Source: Penelope pileata
Taxonomy: Eukaryota; Chordata; Aves; Galliformes; Cracidae
Assembly: GCA_013396635.1 (NCBI GenBank)
Contig: WBMW01001305.1
Span: 1,166,201-1,230,200 of the forward strand
Direction of reading: 5' to 3'
Length of the DNA stretch: 64,000 nt
The notes beneath the pieces were generated by a model. The model was not told where the DNA came from, ran no database searches, and was given only the letters and a program-made list of their open reading frames with translations. A program made the translations under genes and the position numbers. This document shows positions 1 to 12,548 of this stretch, piece after piece (the first letter of the stretch is position 1; every line of letters starts with the position of its first letter).

Positions 1-3000
1 TTTTTTTTAGTTTGGTGGGTTGAGAGGGAATGTTCAGAAAACAAAAAATTCAGGGCTGCCAATGCCTTAGTGTCTTCCTCTCAACAAGCTCAGTTTCCTT
101 ATTTTCATTTGTCTCAAATGCAAAAGCTTTCTGAGCAGGCTTTTGGTTTTGAAAGTCTGTTGGTAAACCTGAAGCATATATGTAATTCAAATTAAATAAC
201 ACATTTTAAAGATACTAATGTTAGACTTCCTTAAAAATCTAATTAAAGTGTAGCTCTAAACTACATAGTCCTTGACTGTCAGCTGAAGGGCATTGCAAGG
301 AAGTTCACAAATGGCAAGATTTCTGTCATTTTTACTTTCAGCCTTTGGGGGGTTGGACATCAGGGTAAAGAGCTGCCACCCACTCATTCCTTTGGCAGGT
401 GTATTCAGCTGTCTGACAGCAGTAAAATAAATGAGACAGAATGGAGGGAATCTAAATGAGACTGAAATGAACGTAGGCAAACGTGCTCCCCTGCTTTTGA
501 TGAGATTAATTAGTATGAGCTGATGGAAGTATGAGACTATACTTGCCAGGACACTTAATAAAATTAATTGCATTTTCATGAGAGATGGAGTAACAGCTGC
601 ACTTGAGATTGACAAGCTCCATTTGCAGAGTGATAATAACCTGAGTAGTAGCGGCTTCTCTGTACCTGTTTCCTTTCCAGAGAAAGGCAACTAGATATGT
701 AGTAGTGCCAAAAATGCATGCACATCTGTCGTGTGTGCGCTGGGAGGAACTGAAGGCCACTGGCTGGCTCCAGGCTGGCCCCAAGCCAGGCAGTGCCTGC
801 TTTAAGTCATTATCACTTCAGGCTCAGTTCTGTACCTACTCTCACAGTGACATTTTATATCCTATTGCAGTCCTATCCTTCCTGAATTTTTCAGGGAGCA
901 TTTCCCTTCTGACGTGTTCTGTGTTAAATCTGATTCCCTAACAAATTTGCTCAACCTTTAAACAAAGGTGCTGTTGTTCCTAAATCCAGCCCTCTTCTGA
1001 AAACCGAAGATTGCGTATGATTCATTTTGCTGTAATGTGTCACCAGTGGTTTTTTTTGTGAGTCAAATATGTATTTATACTTTCGTAACTAACTTTTTCA
1101 GTGTGAACAAAACTTTGAGAAGTGGGATTCCAGACTCAGTGAAAGATGGACTATATGTCTTTGCTGCTTTCACTGGTGTTAGAGCAGATCTCTCAATATC
1201 TAGTTGCTCTTGAAGGATGAACATTGAAATGCCTAAATAGTATTTGTAACTCCTTCAATTGATCTGTATAATTCCTAAAATAATGAATCTTATTATTTCC
1301 CACTGTTTTTTGTCAAGTTATTGAAATTCCAGGCTGTAAGCAAGATCTTGATGCTTGTCCTTACATAATATTTGCAGAGTAAATAGCAAGTAAGCTTGCT
1401 GACCTTTCTTTTAAATGTGAGACACATTATGGATTTTTGTTGTTTGTAATGGATATTTCTTTACAGTTCACTATGGTCTGTTTCAAATATGTTTTTTTTT
1501 TTTTGAGCTACACACACAAAGAAAATGTACAAAATTCCATGGAGCCACTAGCAAACTTTTTTCTTCTCCTGCCAGCTTTGCTCTTAGCTTTATTTTCCCT
1601 GTATTCTGAGTGCTTTTTATAGTAAAGGCATTTTCAAATAGTGTACAGCTTGACTGATGCTGTAGATTTAAGGTAGAATTCTTGCCAGATTATCAGAAGG
1701 TTTTACGTATATAGATTGGATGACTTCTTGAGATTCTGTCTAGTCCTATTTTGCAGTGGTTTTAATCAAAATGCTTTGACATATCTAGTAGTAATGGCTG
1801 AAAGTTGTTAGTCACCCTGAGAAAAATAAATTATTTGATAAATATCTTTCTTTGTTGCAACTTGCACATATCCTTACGTTCCTAAATGAAAGCTGTCTCT
1901 GCTTTCAGTGACTTAGTTCCCAGTGCTTTGCATGCAAGCAAATCCTTGTGGTGAATGTAAGGGACATGACAACTAGCAGCTGTGCTCACAATGTTAGAGT
2001 GAATTTTGCTAGAAATGCAGTGTGGAAAATTAAAAATTGAAACCACATACAACTTGTATTTGGGAATAGAATTGTAATTTTTTATTTACTGTACAGATAA
2101 GAAGCCCTGCTCTTGACTGTGATGCATTTTTGTCCTTAATATGAAAATAAGTGTTCCATGAACAAAGGTTCCCAGTTCCATTACAACTGTGGAACTTTCT
2201 ATTTAATGTGCAGTGGTAGCAGGACTCTATACAAGTTGCTTTACAAAAATATTTATACGGAGTGGAAAATTCCACCTTCATGAATGAGAGGAAATCTTAG
2301 CAACCTTCTTTCCCCAGAATTTGCAACTACTGCATTGAGCACTATAAAATGTTCAATTTTCAACAACCTGATCTGACAGAAGAGCAGATGTGGAGTTTTT
2401 CTGCTTTAAGTGTCTGCAGGGGTTGGTACGTAACTCTTACGATGATTCTGTCACAGTATGTATACTGTTCTCTGCATGTAAAATGCAAAAAAAAAAAAAT
2501 GCAAGTACTACAGGAAAACTAAAATGCAAGTTTCAGACAGAAATAAGTGCTTGTCCTTTACATTAAACTGAAAATTCTTATTTCTGCATGCCAAGAAAAC
2601 CAGAGATATTTTTTTATGCTTGCATATTATGCTAAGCTTTTGACAATCCTGTTTCTGCAGGAAGGACTCGCTTTTGTGCTGTGGACTGGACAGGATAAAA
2701 TCCACTGCACCTGGGACGTCATTGATTCTTATAGCACGTGCCTGTGCTTTTGTCTGCTTCTGTTAAATTTTGTTTTACTGATCTCTTGCCTAGAAGTTGT
2801 GATAAAACTCTCTGAAAGAAAAGATCCTTGAAATCAAGCAAGGCCATTTTTATACTTCATTTAAAAAAAAAAAAATCGTATGGCAATGGCTGTAAATGTC
2901 TTTATTGCAATTTGTCTTTAATGACTGCAATCACAGTACTTCATTGCTGGTCATCTAATTGTCATATGGTGGATGCTTCTGCTGTACATGCAACGCTGTT

Positions 3001-6000
3001 TTATTCACTCTTGATACCATCTTGTGTGTACTGTTGAGATTCCCAAATTCTCTATGGAGATTATTTCCACAGTCTGGTTCAGTTCAAAAACAGTGCCACT
3101 ATGAATATTAAATATCACTCAGAATAATCTTGGTGTTAAGAAACTTTCCCTGATATATTCAAACTTGGTGGGTTTGGTGTTGTTGGTTTGTTTTTTTTTT
3201 TCCCAGTTATATCCTTTTCTTTCAACTCTCTAATCTTCTATCCTTTCACAATTCTTCACTAGTCTTTCAAATATCCTGCAGCACCCTTGCCTCTCTATTA
3301 GTTGTGTGTTGTTACTAGCATGTAACTCTCTGTATTTGCTAGACTTTCCAGAGCTTTCTTCTTATTTTAGTCACATCAATTTGTAAATCCTTTTCAAGTT
3401 AAAAGATACCTGCTGCTTAACATAATAAGCATTGTCAGCAAGTGACTGATAATTCTTTGCTTCATGGAGCGTATATATTGATACTTTGAGCTTTGTCCCT
3501 TAAGCTGTTGCCAGGTCATGAAGCTTCTTGCATGATGGTTTTATTCAGAAGAGGGAACTGGGCTTTTTCCTCCTTATCCTTAATTGCTACTCTCGCAGGT
3601 TAGTCCTTTACTCTTTCAACTCAAGTATTATTTGGAAACACGTCAAGTTGTTTTTACTATCTGTACATTTTTTCATAAATCTCACTATGTGCCCAAACTT
3701 ACCTTTAAAAAAAACTTTTCAATGTCCAGGATATTTTTCTCTTCTGTAGTTTTTGCTTATCGTATTTTTACTCCATGCTGCTTCCTGCTGGGTTGATTTA
3801 TCAATCTATAATCTATCCCAGCTTGTGAAGACCAGTTGGTTTTGAATGGATTTACAGATTTCCTCTGTTGTTATGTTTGAATATGAACATACAGAAGTAG
3901 AAATATTGACAAAGCTCATCCTGTCCAAACCACTGTTGTTGTAGGCATGGAGGTTTACAATCACAAAACTAGTTTTCCCCTTCTGATCACACTGGAATCC
4001 AGCTGCTCTTACGATTTCTTCTTATTTCAGCTTAAGTTAATTCTTCCTTTGCTTCGTCATGGAGGCCAAGATTTAAATATAACACTGCGTGTGGGATCAC
4101 ACCCTATAAGATGAACACTTATAAATTAATTTAGAATGTATCAGGAGACATATTTCCTTATTTTTGTTGTAGAATGTTATCTTTTTTCATTGTTGTAATC
4201 AATGCTATTAAATCTGGCAGAAAAGAAAATGTTTTTTCTGTTCTGGTAGCAGTGTTGTCTGAAGACATAAGTTTTTGGTTGTTTTTAATTGAGTTATTAG
4301 TCACTGACCTCTGTTCAAATGTACACTCCATAAGGATTTTAAAGTATGTTACATACATTTCTGCTTCTCTATAATAGAAAAGACATCTGAGGATTAAATT
4401 TCACTTGGCATTTTTGTCTTGTACAGCTTTCAGAAGTGTTTAATAAAAGATATTTCAAAGTCATGTCCTGGGAGAAGGTGCTGTAGAAGCAGACATTTCC
4501 GTGTAAGATAGAAACTGTCTTTGCAAAGCCTGTAGTTAAGTAGACCTTCGATTAAAACAAAACAAGATGAAACAAGAACAAAAAAAATTAGTACATGCTA
4601 CTTCTTTAAGGGGTAGGTGTATAATACTTCTCTCAATGAAAAATAAATTTGTTCTTTCCTGTTCTCCATTCTGACTACACTTTCTTAAATACCTAAGGAT
4701 TTATTTTTTTTTTTATTTTGAAGCTGCTTAAGCCATCATGATCTTTCTAATCAGAGCACATAAAAGTGGATTAATGATAAATTCATTTGTCTGATTTCCT
4801 CCTGTGCTGGGAGGCATATACTATAGTCAATGGACAGTTTGGGTAAAAACTCTAATATCAAGTCCTTCCAGAGAATGGTTTTGAAAGTTCTGGAAAACAC
4901 CACAAATTCCAAAAGTGTACATAGCACCAGTGGATGTGGAGGAAGATTGCTTATGCCAACTGTTGTGGGTGACCGTGTTGATAGTATGGGTTGCTTCTTG
5001 TAGGTGATTTACCTTCCAGTGAGTACTACTGAAAATACTAGTTCCCAGCCTTCTTCTTAATCAACCTTAGCTCCTGAATTACACTCTTGGATTGGATTCT
5101 GCTGTCAGTTGTACAGCAGGGAGTGTACTCTACAGTGTGGTTTCACTCTGAAAGGCTGTTCTGTTGCAAAAATATACGGCATTTTAAACCCATTCTGGAA
5201 TGCAGACAGCTGTGAAACCACGGCTGATGTATCCGCAGCAGCGTAGAAACCTGGATGTTAAATAAGGAACCAGTCTTTCATCCCTATCTTTGCAAACTTC
5301 TCTTGTCCTATTTAGCATGCTATTCTGACAACTATTAGTGCAAGATGTTGTGATTCAGGACATTTGTGCAGGATGGAGGGTGCAGTACACAGTGCAGAAT
5401 GTGTGTTGATGGGGTGGGGGTAGGCTGTGATCCTATCCCCAGATGACTGGCTGTTCTGCGTGGCTTGCTGCTGTGGTCCTCCTGCTACAGATGCTGCGAT
5501 CTGTGTGGTATCATAATCACTTTCTTCTTTCCATTTGCTGTTCATTTTTTCCACATACTTACTGTGCTTCTTTGTGCAGCAGCTTATGAAGAATTTTAGT
5601 CAATGAAGAGCATGTAGTGTTTTTTGTTAATGAACTATCAGTGTACTAACAAATACTATGGTAACTTCTCTTCTTATTCCTTTTCATTGAGAAACACTAG
5701 GTATAGCATATGACCTGGCAGCTGTTGTGTCTACAGAGCTCCTCCTGGTGAGGTTAATTGGCCAAATCTCACACTTGTACTACTGCTAATCCCAGTGACT
5801 CTGTGCACTTGAAAGGAATGATGATGGATTCACACCAGGGTGACAGCTGCAAACTTGGACAATTTGCTGGAGTTCTGTGCATTACATATCATACCTCCAG
5901 GCCTTAAGTTTATACAGGCAATTTCACTTCCCTCTGTTTTTTCACAATAGCAAATACAATTAAAAGAGAAAAGCAGAAATATGATTTTTAGGGTTTCTTG

Positions 6001-7894
6001 GTATCTAATGTGTATTGCCTTCAATATACAAAGCCTCTGTTACTTCAGTCTTACACCTAAGTATGATGCAAGGGTAAATCTGCCTAGCACTCAAGAGAAT
6101 TAAGAAAAAGGTTTAAACATGAATTTAGAGCCAAGTGATTGGGAATGTAGGCTTGTTCTTAAAACAGGTAAAGTTCAGGACAGAAGAAGAAGAATGTAAA
6201 GGTTTGTATTGCTTCGATCTTCTCAGAATTATGGGCTTGATATTTACCTTAGTATATAGCCAGGGGTCTAGAAGGGGAATGGCAGGGGAAATACTTCCCT
6301 GTTCCAGGAGGTAGTTTGAAACCTGTATGCTGCTTACATCCATCTAGTTCATTGGAATTGAGGAAACGAAATATTAATTAAGGATTATTGCTTTTAAAAT
6401 CAGAGTGAAATATTACACCTTAAGATAGTGAAAAACACTTCAGAAATGAGAGGGAGTTGCATTCTTAATAGACATAGGAATAGAATAGTCATCTTGCCTG
6501 ATTTTCTTTCCTGCTAAATTATGCAGTGTAGTGCTGCTATGTCTATTTATTAGCAGAAATGATGTAGAATCCCACATGACCAGTAGTGGAAGGAGTTTTG
6601 TAGAGATGGCTGAGGGATTTTTTTTTTCTTCAAGAGATGCTTATCAGACTTTCTTTTATCAAACTTACTGAAAGAGTTTGGAAGTTCTTTTAAAGACCCC
6701 TTAGTAAGAGCACCAGTGCAAGCTATTAGGAAGTGTAGCAGGGAACATTTGACTAAAATATAAGCTATTTATGTACTCGAACACAAAGACTGTACATGTA
6801 GATGGGAAATGGAAAGTAGTTCAAATTGCAAAGGAAAATGAAGAAAGAGTAACATGAACGCACAGGACCAAAAAGAAAAAACAAAAAAAAAAAAACAACT
6901 TTAAGAAATCTTCCTGTACTTAAAATACTTACAGAGTACCAAGGAAAAAGGTAGATTGTTATTCTGTGAATGTCAGAGGAAGTGTAGAATCTGGGATGGT
7001 GTGGTGCCCTTTTTGCATTGTTGGTGTTAAAAAGATCAATTGTGTCAACATGGTCATCGTCTTATTGTAAGTGGTGAACGGGTGAGATTGCGGAGTAAGA
7101 ACAAGTTAGTGTTTTGATGAACTGCGATGTTCAAAATTCTGACAAATGCTGCACAAGGACACTTGCAGTGATGGAAATATCAGAGCTGTTACCACTTGTG
7201 AAGAGACTGGGAAGGCCCTGAGCGCTGAAAAAGACCTGATGGGGTCACAGTGTTTTTAAAAGAGGAGAAGGGCCAAATGGAATTTAAGAACTGATTTATC
7301 TTCCCTCTAAAGAAGCAAACAAATGAATTTATGCAAAAGCATACAAAGGAGAGCAGGAGCTGGCTAATAACCAGCTCAGTACACAAGCAGGGCTCACCAC
7401 TCCGTGAATGCAGAAAAGGATTGCCACATAACAAGCTGAATGTGAGATAACACCACCACATTAGGCGGATGCTATCCTGAGAAAGAGAACCAGAAATATA
7501 TTGTGGCAGGCATGAAATTTGTCTGCTATGCGGCCAGAAAGCTGAGGTCCAGTTTGGTGGAGTCTGGGCAAGGATGAGATGCATCAGTGCTCACAACATA
7601 TTTCTTTTTTCTTTTTGTCCACCCCCATCTCAGTACTTTCCGTTGCATGGCCCTGGGTTCAGTTTGACCAGTTCACAGCCCTGACTGAAAGCAAATTTCC
7701 CTTTTGTTGGTTTGTTTATAAGTGCCATGACTCCTTGTGCCAGCTCAAGGGAGTGCTTGAAAATGGAGGGGTGGTGGGGCAGCCCAGGCTGCTCAAGCCT
7801 GGTGATGGCATATAGATACAAGCTGTATGGCAGTCTTCACAAAATTGCTTTCATGCTTTTTTCACATTGACTCCCACCATCTATTTGTTTATTT

Positions 7895-8290
7895 TCTTTT
7901 TATTTGATTAATTAGATTTAATTTATGGAATGTGAATAATTAGTACTAATTATTATTTGGGAAATTAGAGGTGATTTTTCTTTTCAAAGAGTTTACAGTA
8001 CATGAAGTCTTGTTAAAAGTCAATGAATGCTTTATTAAAGTTTTCTTCTTTGCTCCAATTTCAATTTAATTTTACAGTCTCAATTTAATTTTCATTTTTT
8101 TGGTCTCTGAATGTAACTGAGAATAGAGTTGCCCAAGTTAATGTCATACAGTTTTTGAAGACATAACAGCATTTAAACTCTTTATGATCCAGCCCTGGTA
8201 GGGCTGGCGTGCTGCTGATTCCAAAGGCAGAATAATGTTTCTAGTTGAATGCCAGTCACTAATTAAGCTAATTAATGTTCAATAAAGCCA
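7895..8290. promoter_or_regulatory. Candidate homeodomain-site cluster
   Basis: Dense run of TAAT/ATTA cores. It includes a perfect 20-bp palindrome at 7935-7954 built from two inverted TAATTA sites separated by GTAC, nearby GATTAATTAG at about 7905, and CTAATTAAGCTAATTAA at about 8258-8274. Paired-class homeodomain proteins bind inverted TAAT sites, so an intronic enhancer is plausible. AT-rich introns also generate such motifs by chance, and no conservation data were available. Confidence 0.3.
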
Positions 8291-8699
8291 CTAATGTGGT
8301 GGTTTGTGCTACCAAATCTGTTAGTTCTATATCTATTGCCTTCATTCCTCAGCATGTAACAGAAGCTAGATACCATGTATTATCGCTTTATAAATTTTCA
8401 AATTTTTACTTATTCATCAGTTCTGACTTTGAGTGTAGGTGAAGCAGTGCTCCTTAATTCAGCAGAGCCAGGATGTGAGGACTTGGATCTTCTGAATCTT
8501 ATGACCCTCCAACGTCTCTGTAACCCTGTGCTCCAAGGTCCCCTTTTATGAACTTTTTCAAAAATTTGAGCAGATACCATCTCTTTTAAAAATAAAAAAT
8601 AGTAAAGGAAGTTATTTAAAAGATACAACTCTGTAACAGCTGGCTAGCCACCTAAAACAGTAATCCCTACATTTAGTTTCAAGAATAATAATAAGAAAG

Positions 8700-8900
8700 G
8701 TGCCACTGAAACGCAGCTTGCCTGTCTTTTAGGTTATATTTGATCTGATGATGTCAATAGCAGGCTGCCCTCCCTGTGGAGTCAAATTGCAGACGGTGTC
8801 CTCAAGGGTAATTAAAGCTAAGCACACAATTACAGCAGCCCTGATTTGTTTGCACTTGGTGGTTGCCCACTGTCTCGCAGCACCTAACATCACAAACACA
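8700..8900. promoter_or_regulatory. Possible conserved noncoding element
   Basis: A block of balanced base composition without repeats or long open frames. It carries TAATTA-like and GATGATGTCAAT motifs, including GGGTAATTAAAGCTAAG and ACACAATTACAG. The texture resembles conserved developmental noncoding elements, but that is an impression, not a measurement. Confidence 0.25.
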
Positions 8901-11563
8901 CTATGCTGAAGTGTAAGGATTGTTTGTCTTCAAGCCTCATGCTGTGTATATGTTTAAATGCTGAAGTGGAGATGGCCTGTAACCCCAGGTACTAAGGTAA
9001 GCATCGTGACACTAGTTGACACTGCATGGTCTGTGTTATGCTTTTGTTTTGCTAAAATGATTCATGATTGTTTGGTCTTAGTGAAAGCTCTGCAGCTTCT
9101 AAGGTGATGGTGATCTATAGCATTTTTCTTCCATTTGTAAATGGCCTAAACTGTGGTCAGAAAACCAACTCATCCTCTTTTCACATCCTGAAGCACCTTT
9201 TTTGTGTTTCTAGGTGAGAGAAGTACTGGTGAGTTTAGCTCCTGGCTCCTTGAGTATGGTGAAGTCTCTGCACTTTGTTTCCATTTACAGTCCAACAGGA
9301 TGCTGGTAGCTCCTAAAGCTCAGGAAACAGGGTTTTGACCTGTTTTTGGCTTCTAGGAGTGTGGGTTCTGAGAAAAGGAAGATGCGGTAGGGCATCTGTT
9401 TCCACAGCAGACAGTTTCAATAGACCACTTTCAAAAATCTAAATTACCTGTTGATGTAGTCTTTTATCTGAAGGACACTTAGGGAGCAATGCCAAGAGAA
9501 GATCTAAAAAAAGAAGGCAAGAGGCAACTAAAGTAACTGAATTTTCTAGAGGTGATTGAAACATCAGATTATGAGAAATGCAGAGGAAACTCACTCTCTA
9601 GAAAGCTAATTGCATGTGAATTCTGTTCCCAATATTATGGAACTTAATGTAAATTGTGTCTTTTTTGTAACTGTTCTGTCATAGGGACACTTCAGTTTGT
9701 AAGGAAATGTGTTAAGTCAAGAGACATACTGTTTCCTACTACTTTTTTCTTATTCTAGGTGGAGGTACCTGTTTTTAAGATGTTGTTCATCATTATATTG
9801 CAGTCCCTGCAGGTTCCTAAAGGGGAAAAAGCAGTTGCATTTGTGTTGGTATGGTTATAAGTTGTTGGTACAGCTGTTAGTTACTGTGCCGGTATCCTGA
9901 GAAGAGAGGGGATGGAGTGCAGAGCTTCATCCTGGGCCACTTGCAGGCTTGATGCCCAGCACCAGGAATATGCATTTAAAAAAACAAGCAAACATGGAGG
10001 CTGTCGTGGAAGTTGTCCCATGCTCTGAATGAGATTAGGGCTTCAGCAGGCATGTGGTAATATTATGTTCTTTTTTTATTAAGGCTAGAAGCAGAAAAGT
10101 AAACAATCTCTTGCTACTTTTGTGTTGAGAGTGGAAAAGGCAGAGAAAGTGTCTGATTTGAACAAATGAAAAAAAAAAAATGGAGGGACCGTTAGGATTT
10201 CAGAAAGATCTCCATTTGTACAGATGGCAAGAAAATAGAGCTGAGAAGGGTTCTGCAGTTTTTGGACAACTTCAAAAGAAAAAAACACTCCAAAGCAGTA
10301 TTTCTCAGAACCAAGTAGGAGCAGAGGAGGCACAGAGCTGCTCTGGCTGTGCTTACCAGAGAGAGATGGCTGAGCAAGCCAGGGGTTTTGGGGAAAAGAA
10401 GTTGGTGTAGACTGTTGACCTTAATTCATGCAAGAGTTTCGCTTTTCTTAATTGTTGTAATTTTTTTAGAATAAAATCAAACTTACTAAACTAAATGGTG
10501 TTAGAATGTAACATGCCACTCTGCTTTCCAGTCAAATCACTTTGTTTGGTTTAGAAGGTAGCAGAAAAGAAAAGAATTATCTCTTTTAAGAAACTAATGA
10601 AAAATATTTCCATAGTACCTATAGATAGTAACAAATTATGGCTCTACTGCAGCCAGAATGTTTCTTTTGAATACAGTGAAGGATATTTCTTGATTTATCT
10701 AATTGCTTAAGATTGGCAAGGAAACAGTGCCAATAAACATGCTTTGATGCTAATATAATGCTTCTAGAGTTCGTTTGTATACTGCAAAAAGTGTGTGGAA
10801 CAAGGTAGCACAAGTGCTGTAAAATTTAAGCTGGTTATTGCACAAGTGTTTCCTTTCTCAGCTGCAAGAGTACAGGGAAGAGGGACAGCTAAAGGAGAAA
10901 GAAGACAGTGGTGTGGTTCACATGTTCTGCAAACCTGAGGAGGGACAGGGCTCTCCCAAATGTTAGAATGAGATAATTGTAACACAGTTATTTAAGGAAA
11001 ATGCAGGATAGTCTGTTCCATTTCTAATTATTGGATTTATCTGCTCATTCCATCTGTTCTGCTATCTTTTATACAAAACCTACAGGGATTCTAGTTGTTA
11101 TTTCAAACTATTAGAAATACAGTATAACTTCAAGGAGAGTAAGATTTTTGATCAATGTTTTGATCTATTTGTCTTTAAAATACTGAAATTACACTTTTCT
11201 TTAGTTTTTCATCTATGCCTCCACCATGGAGGCATCAATATTTGTTCTCCATGACTCTGATGTACTAACCATAGAGATTAGAGGAATAAATATTAATGTA
11301 TTTCTATTACGCACTAATATTATTATAGTAGAGGTTTTAAGTATAAAGTTTTCCATAATTGTCTTCTTATCAAGTATATGCATAGTATTCATGATATGTA
11401 GTCTACATTGTCATTTTTGAAATGAATGTCCTTCAATCATAATATATTGGAGAGAGAAAGCAATTAGGGGAATATTAAAAATTCATACAAATTGAGGTGA
11501 TTCCAAGTCAGTCCCCAGTCTTTTGTCGAGGAATGATCTGATTTCATAAAGATTTGCTTACTT

Positions 11564-11800
11564 ATAGAATCATAGAATCATAGAATGGTTCAGGTTGAAA
11601 GGGACCTTAGAGATCATCTTGTTCCAACCCCCCTGCCATGGGCAAGGACACCTCTCACTAGACCAGGTTGCCCAAAGCCCCATCCAGCCTGGCTTTGAAT
11701 ACTTCCAGGGAGGGAGCATCAACGACTTCCCTGGGCAACCTGTTCCAGTGTCTCACCACCCTCACAGTGAAGAATTTCTTCCTTATATCCAGTCTACTTG
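11564..11800 (-). mobile_element. CR1 LINE 3'-end fragment
   Basis: About 237 bp matching the well-known 3' end of avian CR1 non-LTR retrotransposons, inverted relative to the gene. On the + strand it opens with two CATAGAAT units. It then carries the usual order: GGTTCAGGTTGAAAGGGACC, the GAGATCATCTTGTTCCAAC stretch, CCATCCAGCCTGGC and GGGCAACCTGTTCCAGTG. It ends near the AAGAATTTCTTCCTTATATC block. It is 5'-truncated, as CR1 copies normally are, and carries no reverse transcriptase sequence. Some neighbouring short open frames are simply this repeat translated. Confidence 0.93.
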
Positions 11801-12478
11801 TATAAGTAGGTTTATGTTTTCATGTTAGAATCCTTTTAAGAAATACGTGCAATATAAAGCTATACTTCTTTCTGATTGTAAATGAGCTACATACAATTAT
11901 CAACGCTAGATAAGTAATTGTTGACTTTTTGGATTGATGAAATGGCAGAAAATCCACTCACTTCAGCAGCATCAGGTTTCAATTAATTTTGGGTATTGAT
12001 CCAGTTGGTGGTATCCTACGTGTATTTGAAAAGTAGAAATACTACATTTCATGGTTATCTGATTTTATACAAAAGAATAATACAAAATTCTGTTAGCATG
12101 TCTTGGTAATACATTTATTTCTAGATAATAATGGAAGTACTAACTTCAAGCACACTGGAAATCATGTTTTAATTTGTAGGGGCAGAATTATTTTCATAAT
12201 CTTACTTGGTTTTATATAAATCATACTTGAGCATGAAGAGCTTAAACTGCACAGTATATAGGTAATTTGTATGTTGCAGTGAAGTTGCATCAAATGCCTC
12301 GGTTTTTTGAAGCATCCTCTGAAAAAATAAATCAGACTGGAGTGAAAATATTTGGCATGTCATTTTGTATCCAGATGTTGCTCTGCACGATTAGGCCTGG
12401 GCTAATGCTTTCTCATAACTTGTGTTAAGATGCTTGTGCAGAGTGGTTCTTGCTTAATGCTGAATAGCCATAAACTTT

Positions 12479-12500
12479 ACTCCAGTTCTACTCCAGTTCT
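12479..12500. repeat. Two tandem copies of an 11-bp unit
   Basis: The unit ACTCCAGTTCT occurs twice without a gap. It looks like a small local duplication in the intron. Confidence 0.8.
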
Positions 12501-12528
12501 TGCTGCCTTTCCTTGTAGCTTCTAGGGG

Positions 12529-12548
12529 AAAAAAAAAAAAAAAAAAAA
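12529..12548 (+). repeat. A20 homopolymer tract
   Basis: Twenty consecutive A residues following TAGGGG. No retrocopy body or clear LINE tail signature was recognised just upstream, so it is listed as simple sequence. Confidence 0.9.

Noticed and set aside
256..690. 144-codon minus-strand open frame near the window start
   Set aside because: No recognised similarity and no flanking gene structure. It is consistent with chance.
7745..7815. Possible CR1 fragment around GCAGCCCAGGCTGCTCAAGC
   Set aside because: Short resemblance only. The diagnostic CR1 series and 3' repeat are absent.
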